64,000 bases of DNA from Arthrobacter sp. MYb213 (GTDB lineage: Bacteria > Actinomycetota > Actinomycetes > Actinomycetales > Micrococcaceae). The notes under the pieces are model-generated. The model was given only the letters and a program-made list of their open reading frames with translations, made no database searches and had not been told where the DNA came from. A program made the translations under genes and the position numbers. The first letter of the stretch is position 1. Every line of letters starts with the position of its first letter. The stretch lies in assembly GCF_002979915.1 (NCBI RefSeq), contig NZ_PCQA01000008.1, positions 1-64,000 of the forward strand, in the 5' to 3' direction. Shown piece by piece: positions 9,234 through 19,604 of the stretch.

Positions 9234-9929
9234 GTGCGTTTAGTGGTTGCAAAGTGTTCAGTAGATTACGAGGGCCGTCTTCGAGCCCACCTCCCCCTAG
9301 CTACCCGGCTGATTATGGTCAAGGCCGATGGTTCGGTGTTGATCCACTCCGACGGCGGCAGTTACAAGCCGTTGAACTGGATGAATCCGCCGCTGGTATT
9401 ACGTGAGGCGAGTCCCGATGAGGACGCCGCCGCGCTTGGCGCGCTCAGCGTCTGGAACGTCTCCAGCGCGAAGACCGATGACAAGCTGACCATCTACTTC
9501 CACTCCATCGAGCACGATTCGGCCCACGAGTTGGGGACCGACCCGGGGCTGATCAAAGATGGTGTGGAGGCCGATCTGCAACGCCTGCTGGCCGAACAGA
9601 TCGAACTATTGGGCACCGGACACCGGCTGGTACGCCGCGAATATATGACCGCGATCGGCCCGGTAGATATCCTGGCCCGCGACGCTACGGGCGCCGCGGT
9701 AGCCGTGGAACTTAAACGTCGCGGCGACATCGACGGGGTGGAACAACTCACCCGGTACCTAGAACTGCTCAACCGCGACCCGCTACTCAAGCCGGTCACC
9801 GGAGTCTTCGCCGCGCAACAGATCAAACCGCAGGCGCGCACCCTGGCCGAGGACCGCGGAATCCGCTGCCTGACCCTAGATTACGACGTGATGCGCGGAA
9901 TCGATGACTCTTCGGGCAGACTCTTCTAA
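9234..9929 (+). CDS. nucS: Mismatch-specific endonuclease NucS/EndoMS
   Basis: 231 residues. NucS cuts both strands at certain mismatches and replaces MutSL in most actinobacteria. The N-terminal DNA-binding beta domain begins [14 protein letters not shown]. The C-terminal RecB-like nuclease has D145, E159-x-K161 and Q171 (motifs [24 protein letters not shown]). It ends in a short RLF tail, resembling the C-terminal clamp-binding motif described for corynebacterial NucS; clamp binding here is inference. The open frame extends 40 codons upstream, but GTG 9234 matches the family's length and N-terminus. Confidence 0.95.
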   Translation: MRLVVAKCSVDYEGRLRAHLPLATRLIMVKADGSVLIHSDGGSYKPLNWMNPPLVLREASPDEDAAALGALSVWNVSSAKTDDKLTIYFHSIEHDSAHELGTDPGLIKDGVEADLQRLLAEQIELLGTGHRLVRREYMTAIGPVDILARDATGAAVAVELKRRGDIDGVEQLTRYLELLNRDPLLKPVTGVFAAQQIKPQARTLAEDRGIRCLTLDYDVMRGIDDSSGRLF

Positions 9930-9932
9930 GCT
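9927..9932 (+). promoter_or_regulatory. Putative -10 element of nagA (TAAGCT)
   Basis: TAAGCT overlaps the nucS stop codon and lies 6 nt before the nagA ATG. This would give a leaderless nagA mRNA apart from any read-through from nucS. Confidence 0.35.
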
Positions 9933-9938
9933 AGGTAC

Positions 9939-11147
9939 ATGAATACCGCTTCGCGTTACGCCATCTTCGCCACGCTCATCTCCGACGGGCAGAAAATCAG
10001 CGATGGCGCACTGGCCATCGAGGACGATCGCATCCGTTTCGCCGGTAGCCGCGACGACTGGCTCACCCAGTCCGACGCCGATCAATTCCCCGAGCATCAG
10101 GTGCCCCGCGGCTCCATCCTGATCCCCGGGCTCATCGACCTGCACAACCACGGGGCGCTGGGCGCGGACTTCGCTAACCCGGAGCACGGCCAGGTCTCCG
10201 ACGCGCTGGACTACCTGCACCGCGCAGGCACCACCACCCTACTGGCCTCGCTGGTCACCGCCGAGCCGGCAGAAATGTTGCGCGCCGCGGAAATCCTGGC
10301 CGAATTCGCCGAGGCCGGAAAGATCGCCGGCATCCACGCCGAGGGTCCGTTCCTCTCCGAGGCCCGCTGCGGCGCCCAAGACCCACGTTTCCTGAGCGAT
10401 CCGGATCCCGAATTTGTCGACGAGTTGATCTCCGCCAGTCGCGGGCAGCTACGCACGATGACTTACGCGCCAGAACTGCCCGGCAGCGAGGAGCTCATCG
10501 AACAGCTCGTCGCACTTGGCGTGGTGCCCTCACTGGGCCACACCAACGCCAGCGCGCAGGTCACCTCCACCTCACTGCAGTTCGCCCGCGAACAGCTTCA
10601 AAACGCCGGCGTAGATGGATTCACCGAAAAGCCGACGGTCACCCACCTGTTCAACGGCATGCCGCCGCTGCATCACCGTGAGCCCGGCCCGGTGGCCGCC
10701 TGCCTGGAAGAAGCAGCTCGCGGCAACGCCTACCTTGAATTGATCGCCGACGATGTGCACCTGTCCCCCGAGACCGTGCGCCTGGTGTTCAACCTCATCG
10801 GTGGCCAACGAGTGGTGCTGGTCAGCGATTCGATGTCCGCCACCGGACTTTCCGACGGGGAATACTCCTTGGGCCCGGCGAAGGTCACCGTAAGCGAGGG
10901 CCAGGCCCGGCTTGCCGACGGTTCGCTAGCCGGAGGCACCGCCACGCTCCTGGAGGTCTTACGCTGTACCGTCAGCGCCGGCATCGCGCTCACCCGCGCG
11001 GTCGAGTCCGCGACCTCCATCCCCGCCTCGCTGATCGGCCTGGCCGATGAGGTCGGCTCGTTGCACTACGGTTTCTGCGCCGACGTGGTGGTACTCGACG
11101 CGCAGCTGGAGCTACACCAGGTCATCCGCAACGGCCAGGTGCTCTAA
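9939..11147 (+). CDS. nagA: N-acetylglucosamine-6-phosphate deacetylase
   Basis: 402 residues of the amidohydrolase superfamily. It removes acetate from GlcNAc-6-phosphate, feeding amino-sugar catabolism and cell-wall recycling. Visible motifs: the metal-binding LIDLHNHGALGADF near residue 65, HAEGPFLSEARCGA near 128-141, SLGHTNAS near 190, THLFNGMPPLHHREPG near 230, and LVSDSMSATG with the catalytic Asp near 295. The length is normal for the family. It follows nucS by 9 bp, with a bidirectional terminator behind it. No nagB is adjacent. Confidence 0.93.
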   Translation: MNTASRYAIFATLISDGQKISDGALAIEDDRIRFAGSRDDWLTQSDADQFPEHQVPRGSILIPGLIDLHNHGALGADFANPEHGQVSDALDYLHRAGTTTLLASLVTAEPAEMLRAAEILAEFAEAGKIAGIHAEGPFLSEARCGAQDPRFLSDPDPEFVDELISASRGQLRTMTYAPELPGSEELIEQLVALGVVPSLGHTNASAQVTSTSLQFAREQLQNAGVDGFTEKPTVTHLFNGMPPLHHREPGPVAACLEEAARGNAYLELIADDVHLSPETVRLVFNLIGGQRVVLVSDSMSATGLSDGEYSLGPAKVTVSEGQARLADGSLAGGTATLLEVLRCTVSAGIALTRAVESATSIPASLIGLADEVGSLHYGFCADVVVLDAQLELHQVIRNGQVL

Positions 11148-11167
11148 AAGAACCTCACGCCCAACGC

Positions 11168-11217
11168 AAAAAATCTCGCCGCCGCACACCATCAAGGTGT
11201 GCTGCGGCGAGATTTTT
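11168..11217. terminator. Bidirectional rho-independent terminator
   Basis: A near-perfect stem (AAAAATCTCGCCGC/GCGGCGAGATTTTT plus an inner GCACACC/GGTGTGC) with A-tract and T-tract flanks. It serves both nagA (plus) and the end of the atp/DUF2550 block (minus). Confidence 0.92.
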
Positions 11218-11244
11218 AACGCGGGTGGTACCACGTAATAAAAC

Positions 11245-11673
11245 TTAGATTTGCCAGCTACCGGCGATCGGCCCGGCCTCAAGCCAGGCGGAAAAACCGG
11301 TGTAGTCACGGTAATCCATGGCCAATTCTCGATCTTCACCATCCTGGATCAGTTGCACGATGATAAATCCCGGGGGAATCAGCATCGCCTCGTTCACCGT
11401 GGGCCGGCGCCAACCATTGAGGTCTAGTCCGCGGCGCTGCAGTACAAAACGCGGCACCGGCGAGACAGAGAAAAACCGCAACAGATCCACATGTCCCCCG
11501 CCGTAGCGGGCGATCACCATCATCCACCGGCCTTTCGGCGTGAGGATGGAGGCGTCGAAGGTGCCTAGCGTGCGCCGCAATTGAATGCGGCGCACGGCCA
11601 TGGCCCCGAAGAACAGCACGATGCACGTCAAGACGAGCAGTGCGAGCAGAACTGGTGCGGTTATCTCAATCAA
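11245..11673 (-). CDS. DUF2550 family membrane-anchored protein
   Basis: 142 residues. One N-terminal membrane helix (about residues 6-27) is followed by a basic patch (RRIQLRR) and a cytoplasmic domain with GRWMMVIARY and RFFSVSPVPRF, as in DUF2550. Function is unknown. It sits 8 bp after atpC on the same strand, a position seen in other actinobacteria, so it is probably the last gene of the atp transcript. A bidirectional terminator follows. Confidence 0.8.
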   Translation of the reverse strand: MIEITAPVLLALLVLTCIVLFFGAMAVRRIQLRRTLGTFDASILTPKGRWMMVIARYGGGHVDLLRFFSVSPVPRFVLQRRGLDLNGWRRPTVNEAMLIPPGFIIVQLIQDGEDRELAMDYRDYTGFSAWLEAGPIAGSWQI

Positions 11674-11681
11674 TGGTTCGC

Positions 11682-11951
11682 CTACGCTGCGGTACCAATC
11701 ACAGCGTTATCGGCGACGATCACTACGCGGTCCGAATCGACTGAGAAGAATCCTCCGTCGATCTGCACCGTGAAGCGAGCTTCGGAAACTGGAGCGATTT
11801 CCAGCTCCCCAGAGGCAAGCACCGAAAGCATCGGAACGTGACCGGGCAAAACGCCGATCTCGCCGTCAACCGACCGTGCCTTGACCAGCTTCGCAGCGCC
11901 GGACCACACGAAGTGATCCGCCGCGACGATTTCTACCTGAAGCTCAGCCAT
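11682..11951 (-). CDS. atpC: ATP synthase F1 epsilon subunit
   Basis: 89 residues. This is the beta-sandwich part of epsilon (VEIVAADHFVWSGAAKLVKARSVDG, then GVLPGHVPMLSVL), the rotor subunit that couples gamma to the c-ring. It ends soon after the sandwich, so the C-terminal inhibitory helical hairpin is essentially missing, as in other short actinobacterial epsilons. ATG 11951 follows the atpD stop by 2 nt; the longer open frame overlaps atpD and is not used. Confidence 0.93.
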   Translation of the reverse strand: MAELQVEIVAADHFVWSGAAKLVKARSVDGEIGVLPGHVPMLSVLASGELEIAPVSEARFTVQIDGGFFSVDSDRVVIVADNAVIGTAA

Positions 11952-11953
11952 AA

Positions 11954-13411
<1,458 letters not shown>

Positions 13412-13437
13412 TTATCTGGTCGGAGAGAAACGGAAAT

Positions 13438-14331
13438 TTAGCTGTCCAGCGCGTCTGCGCCGGCAATAATTTCCGAAAGCTCCTGGGTGATTTCAGCCTG
13501 ACGGGCGTTGTTAAGCAATCGCGTGAACTTCTTGATCAGTTCGCCGGCGTTGTCGCCTGCAGCCTTCATCGCGCGCTGACGTGCAGCAAGCTCCGAGGCT
13601 GCGGACTGCAGCTGGGCATTGAACAATCGAGAATCGATGTATCGCGGAAGCAGTGCGTCCAGCACTTCTTCCGGCGATGGCTCAAACTCGTACAGTGGCA
13701 AAAGCTCGTCGGTTGGAGTCTCGGAATCATCCTCGACAACCTCCAACGGCAACAGACGGATGACCGTCGGTTCCTGCGTAACCATCGACTTGAACTGGGT
13801 GTATACGACGTGGATTTCATCCACGCCACCCTGCTCGTAGTCGGTGGCGAAATCCTCTAGGAGGATATCGCGCAGCTCGCGTGCGGTTTCGAAACGCGGA
13901 GAATCGGTATCTCCGGTCCACACTCGCTCATATCCGCGTGAACGGAAATCGAAGTAAGCCTGAGCCTTGCGGCCGACCAAATAGGTCTTGACTTCCTTAC
14001 CATCCTCACGCAGGAGTTCCACGAGGTGCTCAGCCTGCTTCAGAACGCTGGCGGAGTAGGACCCGGCAAGTCCTCGGTCCGAAGTCATCACCAAAACGGC
14101 TGCCCGTCGAACCTGTGCAGGCTCGGTGGTCAGTGGGTGTTCGACATCGGCCTGGGACGCGACGGCGGTTACTGCACGGGTAATCGCATTGGCATACGGC
14201 AATGAAGCCGAAACACGCGTACGTGCCTTACCAATGCGGGATGCAGCAATCAGTTCCATCGCCTTGAAGATCTTGGCCATCGACTTAGTCGATCCGATCT
14301 TCTGGCGGTAGACCCGAATCTGGGCTCCCAT
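13438..14331 (-). CDS. atpG: ATP synthase F1 gamma subunit
   Basis: 297 residues, the central rotor shaft. The N-terminal coiled-coil helix has [17 protein letters not shown] and [13 protein letters not shown]. The nucleotide-like middle domain has [23 protein letters not shown]. The C-terminal helix has [13 protein letters not shown] and [23 protein letters not shown]. The length is typical. It is preceded by a 78-bp spacer holding a strong stem-loop after atpA. Confidence 0.96.
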   Translation of the reverse strand: MGAQIRVYRQKIGSTKSMAKIFKAMELIAASRIGKARTRVSASLPYANAITRAVTAVASQADVEHPLTTEPAQVRRAAVLVMTSDRGLAGSYSASVLKQAEHLVELLREDGKEVKTYLVGRKAQAYFDFRSRGYERVWTGDTDSPRFETARELRDILLEDFATDYEQGGVDEIHVVYTQFKSMVTQEPTVIRLLPLEVVEDDSETPTDELLPLYEFEPSPEEVLDALLPRYIDSRLFNAQLQSAASELAARQRAMKAAGDNAGELIKKFTRLLNNARQAEITQELSEIIAGADALDS

Positions 14332-14359
14332 GTGTGTCCTTTCCTTATTCCCTACGCTC

Positions 14360-14391
14360 GGGGTGTGGCGCCGCTAGCGACGCCGCACCCC
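14360..14391 (-). other. Intercistronic stem-loop between atpA and atpG
   Basis: An 11-bp inverted repeat (GGGGTGTGGCG at 14360-14370, CGCCGCACCCC at 14381-14391, one G-T type mismatch) with a 10-nt loop. It lacks a U-tract, so it is probably an RNA-stability or translation-tuning element, not a terminator. Confidence 0.55.
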
Positions 14392-14409
14392 AAAACGTGA
14401 AGGAAATTG

Positions 14410-16047
14410 TCAGCGCTTCTGCTTGACGATCTTTTCCTGGTCAACGGACTCGGCATCGAGAGCGTCGTGCTCTTCGTGTCCGGCGGCGACCAACTGGTCA
14501 TCACCGTCACCGAAGAATCCGGCCTTGAAGTCTACAACCGCAGTCTTCATGGCTTCCAGAGTCTCGTTCTCCAGCTTGCCGGTCTGGCCGATCACGGTCA
14601 GTACCTCGGTGCGGTGACGCAGGTAGTCGATGAACTCAGCTTCGAAACGCTGAACATCTTCCACTGGTACATCGTCGAGGTAACCGTTGGTGCCCGACCA
14701 GATCGAAACGACCTGATCTTCTACCGGGTACGGGGTGTACTGACCCTGCTTGAGCAGCTCCATCAGGCGTGCACCACGGGTCAGCTGCTGCTTGGAAGCA
14801 GCATCCAGGTCCGAAGCGAACATCGCGAAGGCAGCCATGTCGCGGTACTGAGCCAATTCAAGCTTCAAAGTACCGGAAACCTTCTTCATGGCCTTGACCT
14901 GTGCCGAACCACCCACGCGGGACACCGAGATGCCCACGTCGACGGCTGGACGCTGGTTAGCGTTGAAGAGGTCCGACTGCAAGAAGATCTGACCATCGGT
15001 AATCGAGATTACGTTGGTCGGGATGAACGCGCCTACGTCGTTCGCCTTGGTTTCGATGATTGGAAGACCAGTCATCGAACCTGCGCCGAGCTCGTCCGAA
15101 AGCTTGGCACAACGCTCAAGCAGACGGGAGTGTAGGTAGAAGACGTCGCCTGGGTAAGCTTCGCGCCCTGGTGGACGGCGTAGCAACAGCGATACCGCAC
15201 GGTAAGCTTCAGCCTGCTTGGAAAGATCATCAAAGACGATCAGAACGTGCTTGCCACCGTACATCCAGTGCTGGCCGATGGCCGAGCCTGCGTAAGGTGC
15301 CAGGTACTTGAAGCCTGCTGGGTCAGATGCTGGGGACGCCACGATGGTGGTGTATTCCAGTGCACCCTTATCTGCGAGGGTCTGACGAACGGCAGCGATA
15401 GTCGATGCCTTCTGTCCGATAGCCACGTAGATGCAGCGAACCTGCTTGGTCTGGTCTCCGGTTTCCCAGTTGGCGCGCTGGTTCAGAATGGTGTCAACCG
15501 CAATAGCGGTCTTACCGGTCTGGCGGTCACCAATGATCAGCTGACGCTGGCCACGGCCGATCGGGATCATGGCGTCGATAGCCTTCAGACCGGTCTGCAT
15601 TGGCTCGTGCACGCTCTTACGCTGAGTCACGCCTGGTGCCTGAAGCTCCAAGGCACGACGGCCTTCGGCTTCAATTGGGCCCAGGTTATCCATTGGCTCA
15701 CCCAGTGGGTCAACCACGCGGCCCAGGTAGCCGTCGCCGACTGGAACCGAAAGGATCTCGCCGGTGCGCTCGACCTTCTGGCCAGCTTCGATGCCGGTGA
15801 AGTCACCAAGCACAACAACACCGATTTCGCGGGTGTCAAGGTTCTGGGCTAGGCCCAGGGTGCCATCAGCGAATTTCAGCAATTCGTTGGCCATGACGGA
15901 AGGAAGACCTTCCACCTTGGCGATGCCGTCGCTCGCGGCGACGACGCGTCCCACCTCGGTACGCTCTGCCTTACCCGGTTCGTAGGATGATGCGAACTCG
16001 TTTAGGGCATTACGGACGTCGTTGGCATTGATGGTCAAATCGGCCAT
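14410..16047 (-). CDS. atpA: ATP synthase F1 alpha subunit
   Basis: 545 residues, the non-catalytic nucleotide-binding subunit of the F1 hexamer. It has the P-loop [47 protein letters not shown], Walker B ([17 protein letters not shown]) and the signature [18 protein letters not shown] charged C-terminal tail (about 30 residues, rich in Asp, Glu and Lys) extends beyond the core. Long C-terminal extensions of alpha are known in actinobacteria and are implicated in blocking ATP hydrolysis in mycobacteria; the parallel here is inference. Confidence 0.97.
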   Translation of the reverse strand: MADLTINANDVRNALNEFASSYEPGKAERTEVGRVVAASDGIAKVEGLPSVMANELLKFADGTLGLAQNLDTREIGVVVLGDFTGIEAGQKVERTGEILSVPVGDGYLGRVVDPLGEPMDNLGPIEAEGRRALELQAPGVTQRKSVHEPMQTGLKAIDAMIPIGRGQRQLIIGDRQTGKTAIAVDTILNQRANWETGDQTKQVRCIYVAIGQKASTIAAVRQTLADKGALEYTTIVASPASDPAGFKYLAPYAGSAIGQHWMYGGKHVLIVFDDLSKQAEAYRAVSLLLRRPPGREAYPGDVFYLHSRLLERCAKLSDELGAGSMTGLPIIETKANDVGAFIPTNVISITDGQIFLQSDLFNANQRPAVDVGISVSRVGGSAQVKAMKKVSGTLKLELAQYRDMAAFAMFASDLDAASKQQLTRGARLMELLKQGQYTPYPVEDQVVSIWSGTNGYLDDVPVEDVQRFEAEFIDYLRHRTEVLTVIGQTGKLENETLEAMKTAVVDFKAGFFGDGDDQLVAAGHEEHDALDAESVDQEKIVKQKR

Positions 16048-16073
16048 CTGCAGTCCCTGCTCTCCTAAATTGT

Positions 16074-16104
16074 GATTCGTATCTGAAAAGAAATGATACG
16101 AATC
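16074..16104 (-). other. Stem-loop 1 in the atpH-atpA spacer
   Basis: A perfect 10-bp inverted repeat (GATTCGTATC at 16074-16083, GATACGAATC at 16095-16104) around an A-rich 11-nt loop, close upstream of the atpA start. Confidence 0.55.
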
Positions 16105-16130
16105 GAATGTGAATGAAGTCTGTTGTGGTC

Positions 16131-16191
16131 CTGGTAGCTAGGACATCGGATTCGGGATTACTCCCGGTTCCAATGCGTCCTAGCTAACCAG
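16131..16191 (-). other. Stem-loop 2 in the atpH-atpA spacer, overlapping the atpH stop
   Basis: A perfect 10-bp arm pair (TAGCTAGGAC at 16135-16144 and GTCCTAGCTA at 16177-16186), extended by CTGG/CCAG with one bulge, and containing an inner CGGG/CCCG hairpin. The 3' arm on the plus strand includes the atpH stop codon. Confidence 0.55.
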
Positions 16192-16992
16192 GGCGCGGCG
16201 CAAGTCGGCCACGCGTGATGCCACGGAAGCGTCGACAACTTCGTCGCCAACCTTGACCACCAGTCCACCGACCAGCGATGGGTCGGTGGTGGCGTTGAGC
16301 TTAAGCTGACGACCGTAAAGCTTGTTCAGGCTGGTTTCCAGACGCGATAGCTGAGTCTCGGAGAGCTGCACAGTGCTGGTCACCGAAGCGATCCAACGCT
16401 GCTGGCGCTTGGCCACTAGCTCAACAAAACGTGCAATCAAAGCTGCTGGCTTCAAACCACGAGGGTTTGAAACAGCCTGGGAGATCAAAACCTGTGCGGT
16501 CTGCGAAGCGTTCGGCACGAGCTTCAGCGCCAGTGCACGCTTAGCCTCGTCTGGGGCCTGGGCATCATCCAACGCACGCTGTAGTTCGTGGTTTGAACGA
16601 ACTACCTCGATGAAGGAGAACAGATCCTGCTCCAGCTTGTTCAGCCCAGAAACGCCGTCCTGCTGCTCGGCTACCGCGGAGACCGCGGTAACTGCCAGCG
16701 TTTCGAGCGCATCGCTAATGTCGCGTTCCGAGCTCCAGCGGGTGGAAGCCAACTGTGCAACGGTGGCCTCGGCATCAGCCGAGACCTTTCCGCGCAACAG
16801 CTGCGCCAGAAGGCCTGCCTTATCGGCAACTTCACGGGCTGGATCAGTCATTGCGCGGCGAAGACCGGCATTTGCATCCAGTACTTCCAGGACCGCGAAC
16901 AGTTCCTTTGGCAGATCAATAGATGCCTGTGCCAGCTTGGGTTCTAAAAACTCCAAAGCCTTTGCTAGTGACTCGCTCGATACACTTGCCAT
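16180..16992 (-). CDS. atpH: ATP synthase F1 delta subunit
   Basis: 270 residues, the peripheral-stalk connector of F1 (OSCP-like). It is longer than the roughly 180-residue enterobacterial delta because actinobacterial delta has an N-terminal extension; the length fits that form. Conserved C-terminal segment: SVTSTVQLSETQLSRLETSLNKLYG then VGGLVVKVGDEVVDASV. Its ATG overlaps the atpF stop (TAATG), so b and delta are translated together. Confidence 0.95.
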   Translation of the reverse strand: MASVSSESLAKALEFLEPKLAQASIDLPKELFAVLEVLDANAGLRRAMTDPAREVADKAGLLAQLLRGKVSADAEATVAQLASTRWSSERDISDALETLAVTAVSAVAEQQDGVSGLNKLEQDLFSFIEVVRSNHELQRALDDAQAPDEAKRALALKLVPNASQTAQVLISQAVSNPRGLKPAALIARFVELVAKRQQRWIASVTSTVQLSETQLSRLETSLNKLYGRQLKLNATTDPSLVGGLVVKVGDEVVDASVASRVADLRRALVS

Positions 16993-17546
16993 TAGTTCGA
17001 TGCACCTGCGTTCTGCTGAGCTTCTAAATCGGTCAGGAACTGATCAACCACGCGCTGTGCACGGGCGTCGTCCTTGAGAGCTTCGTCGACTACCTTGCTT
17101 GCAAGCTCGGTAGCCAATACGCCCACGTCGGTGCGGAGCGAAGTCAGAGCAGCAACGCGCTCTGCTTCAATCTGACGGTGCGACTGCTCGGTGATACGAG
17201 TAGCCTCATCGGTTGCTTTGGTCTTCAGATCTGCAAGGATCTGAGCGCCTTCGCTACGAGCTTCCTCACGGATGCGGTTAGCTTCCGTGCGGGCTTCGAG
17301 AAGCTGAGCCTTGTACAGTGCCAAGGTCTCTTCTGCTTCTTTCTGCGCTGCTTCAGCCTTCTCCAGGCCACCTTCGATCGCGGTGACGCGATCTTCATAG
17401 GACTGCTCGAACTTCGGAGCAATTACCTTGATGACGATGAACAGAAGGACCGCGAAACCAACACCCGTGACGAGAATCTCCCACGGGTTCGGCAACAACG
17501 GGTTAACCGATTCGCTCGCAGCGAGGATGAAATCAGTGCTGTTCAT
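16992..17546 (-). CDS. atpF: ATP synthase Fo b subunit
   Basis: 184 residues. An N-terminal membrane helix (about residues 20-43, ILVTGVGFAVLLFIVIKVIAPKF) is followed by a long, highly charged Ala/Glu/Arg-rich helix that dimerises as the peripheral stalk. I chose ATG 17546; a GTG two codons upstream is possible. Confidence 0.95.
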   Translation of the reverse strand: MNSTDFILAASESVNPLLPNPWEILVTGVGFAVLLFIVIKVIAPKFEQSYEDRVTAIEGGLEKAEAAQKEAEETLALYKAQLLEARTEANRIREEARSEGAQILADLKTKATDEATRITEQSHRQIEAERVAALTSLRTDVGVLATELASKVVDEALKDDARAQRVVDQFLTDLEAQQNAGASN

Positions 17547-17587
17547 TCTCACTATTCCTTATCTACTAGTTTCCGCTTTGTGTGTAC

Positions 17588-17608
17588 GCCTCGCGATAGT
17601 GGCGAGGC
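17588..17608 (-). other. Stem-loop in the atpE-atpF spacer
   Basis: A perfect 7-bp inverted repeat GCCTCGC/GCGAGGC with a 7-nt loop, located between the c- and b-subunit genes. Confidence 0.45.
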
Positions 17609-17628
17609 CACTACAAGTTGCGAAAAGA

Positions 17629-17841
17629 CTAGGCGCCGACGACGAAGGCGAAGACCAAGCCCAAAATTGCAAGTGCTTCAGCAAGTGCGAAGCCAAGCAT
17701 TGCGATTGGCTGCAGGATGCGCTGTGCTTCTGGCTGACGTGCAACACCATTGATGTAGGCAGCGAAGATCATGCCAACGCCGATAGCCGAACCAATTGCA
17801 GCCAGGCCGTAGCCGATCATATTCAGGGAGCCATGCAACAT
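17629..17841 (-). CDS. atpE: ATP synthase Fo c subunit
   Basis: 70 residues: two membrane helices forming the rotor ring hairpin, with a polar loop ARQPEAQ at residues 34-40. The ion-carrying carboxylate is Glu55 in [11 protein letters not shown], and helix 1 has the glycine-rich [10 protein letters not shown]. No Na+-binding signature is obvious, so proton coupling is inferred. The start has GAAAGGAA upstream and a leader with two hairpins, in keeping with the high copy number of c. Confidence 0.96.
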   Translation of the reverse strand: MLHGSLNMIGYGLAAIGSAIGVGMIFAAYINGVARQPEAQRILQPIAMLGFALAEALAILGLVFAFVVGA

Positions 17842-17862
17842 GTGATTATGTTCCTTTCAAGA

Positions 17863-17914
17863 TACCGGGCTTTTGCCGGTAGGTTGTGAGGTATTCCTTG
17901 AGCGATTCAAGGAA
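17863..17914 (-). other. Two stem-loops in the atpB-atpE spacer
   Basis: TACCGG (17863-17868) pairs with CCGGTA (17876-17881), and TTCCTTGA (17894-17901) pairs perfectly with TCAAGGAA (17907-17914). Both lie just upstream of the atpE ribosome-binding site on the minus strand. Confidence 0.5.
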
Positions 17915-17944
17915 GATCTTTAGTGGGTGGAAGAAGTGTTGGCC

Positions 17945-18757
17945 TTAGTGGGCGTCGGCTTCAATTGCACCCTGGAGGTAGATCGCGGTCAGCAGGGTGA
18001 ATACAAAGGCCTGCAGGACCATGATCAGAAGTTCCAGGAAGTACATTGCGACCGATCCGAGGATGACCAAGACGCCAAGACCATTCATAGCCAAGGAATC
18101 CTGAACAACAATCAGGTGACGAGCGCCGGCAGCAGCCAGCATCACGATGATGTGACCGGACAGCATCGTTGCCATCAAACGCAATGAGTGCGTCATCGGG
18201 CGGACGATGAAGTTAGAGATGATTTCCAAAGGAATCATCAGTGGCATGATCCAGCCCGGAACACCGGACGGAACGACTGCCAATTTGAAGTAGCGAATAC
18301 CATGGTTTTTCAAACCTACGGCAATCCAGGTGCCGTAGATGATGATGGCCATCGCATATGCAGAACCAGCGTGTGAGAACGATGGAATCTGCAGGAATGG
18401 GATTGCTCCGAAGAGGTTATTCAGCAGGACGAAGAAGAAGGTCGCGAACAGCAGAGGAATCCAAGGACGGAAGTTCTTCTCACCAATGATGTCGCGGCCA
18501 ATTCCGTTACGCACGAAAGCGTAGCCGGACTCGGCGAGGTACTGCGTCTTGCTTGGAACCAGCTTCGGGTTCTTGATGGCCTTGGTGAAGAACCAAGTAA
18601 TGAGCACGATCGAAAGAACGATCATGACCATCTGCTTGCCGAAACCGGTTCCGTACTCAGCGAACCACGGGAAAATTTCCGGGAGGTGAGTATCGGATAC
18701 GGATGGCGGAATAAATCCGCCTTCTTCTGAGGCCATTGGGAGCGCAAACGCGAACAA
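17945..18757 (-). CDS. atpB: ATP synthase Fo a subunit
   Basis: About 270 residues with five or more membrane helices. It forms the stator proton half-channels. The essential Arg is in MTHSLRLMATMLSGH, and the late helices ALVTLL-like region reads QAFVFTLLTAIYLQGAIE. The open frame runs further upstream, but TTG 18757 has AGAGAGGA 7 nt before it and gives an N-terminus (LFAFALPMASEEGG) similar to relatives; ATG 18736 is the other option. It is the first gene of the structural atp cluster after atpI. Confidence 0.93.
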   Translation of the reverse strand: MFAFALPMASEEGGFIPPSVSDTHLPEIFPWFAEYGTGFGKQMVMIVLSIVLITWFFTKAIKNPKLVPSKTQYLAESGYAFVRNGIGRDIIGEKNFRPWIPLLFATFFFVLLNNLFGAIPFLQIPSFSHAGSAYAMAIIIYGTWIAVGLKNHGIRYFKLAVVPSGVPGWIMPLMIPLEIISNFIVRPMTHSLRLMATMLSGHIIVMLAAAGARHLIVVQDSLAMNGLGVLVILGSVAMYFLELLIMVLQAFVFTLLTAIYLQGAIEADAH

Positions 18758-19022
18758 CGCGCTGTCCTCTCTGCAGTAACGGTCACGGGCAAAAGGCGGT
18801 GACTGGCGGTAACTGCCTCTCACCGTGTGAAGAAAAAATCAAACGGGTTACATCAGAGTTTTTGCGTAACGCATCGACGCTGATGAAGTGCCATCCTTAG
18901 GTTGCCCCAAGGATGCCAGTCATAGACGGCCGATCGCCGTAAAGCAACCCACCAAAAATGACCCGTAGTAAGCTTATCAAACTCACAGCTCGCCCCAGAC
19001 CTAAAGGTCGGCGGCAGTATGT
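18758..19022 (-). promoter_or_regulatory. atp operon leader/promoter region between atpI and atpB
   Basis: No gene is seen. A candidate minus-strand promoter is TTGCTT (18947-18942), a 17-nt spacer, then TATGAC (18924-18919). Downstream is a hairpin CATCCTT/AAGGATG (about 18892-18917), then CATCAG/CTGATG (about 18858-18886) followed by a T-rich run. The latter could be an atpI terminator or an atpB leader attenuator. Confidence 0.4.
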
Positions 19023-19457
19023 CTATGCTTCGTTGTAGATGGCAAGTCGTGTCTTCATAAAGGCACGAATCTCACCGGTCTGCCAGGCAACGAGGCTGAC
19101 TGCAGCTGCAAGCACGAATCCCTGTCGATTAACCCAGTCAGGTAATCCCAGGTTCAACAGCAAGAAGGCAATACCAAATACCTTGATGACGAAAGTTCCC
19201 AGAAACGCGGGCATGGCCCACGTGCTGCGGAATCGTCCGGCGGCCTCAGCAATCAAAATGCTGACGGCGAAAAAGCCGATCACTAACCCGGAAGCTAAAG
19301 CCCCGGACAGTGCATATCGCAAATCTGCAATCAACCACGAAATCAGGAAAAATGCGGCCGCTGCGATCAACGAGTACAGCATGGAGATACCAAGAATTGG
19401 TAGCCAGATGGATTTCGGAGCGGCAGAGACGACAACGCGAGCCGAATGTGAATTCAT
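19023..19457 (-). CDS. atpI: AtpI-like membrane protein upstream of the ATP synthase
   Basis: 144 residues with four hydrophobic helices and short loops, as in the AtpI/ATP synthase I family that helps c-ring assembly. Sequence conservation in this family is low, so position directly before atpB on the same strand is the main support. A 200-bp structured leader separates them. Confidence 0.75.
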   Translation of the reverse strand: MNSHSARVVVSAAPKSIWLPILGISMLYSLIAAAAFFLISWLIADLRYALSGALASGLVIGFFAVSILIAEAAGRFRSTWAMPAFLGTFVIKVFGIAFLLLNLGLPDWVNRQGFVLAAAVSLVAWQTGEIRAFMKTRLAIYNEA

Positions 19458-19604
19458 GCCCGCACTCTCCCTCTAGTTCGCTGTCAAAGATCTATCTGCA
19501 ACCGAATGATGCTGATGAAACTCATTACCCCCGCGCAGTATAAAACCACTTGGGAGATGATCCGTAATGAATTCTACACGAGATAGAAACTGATTGCTTG
19601 GGAA

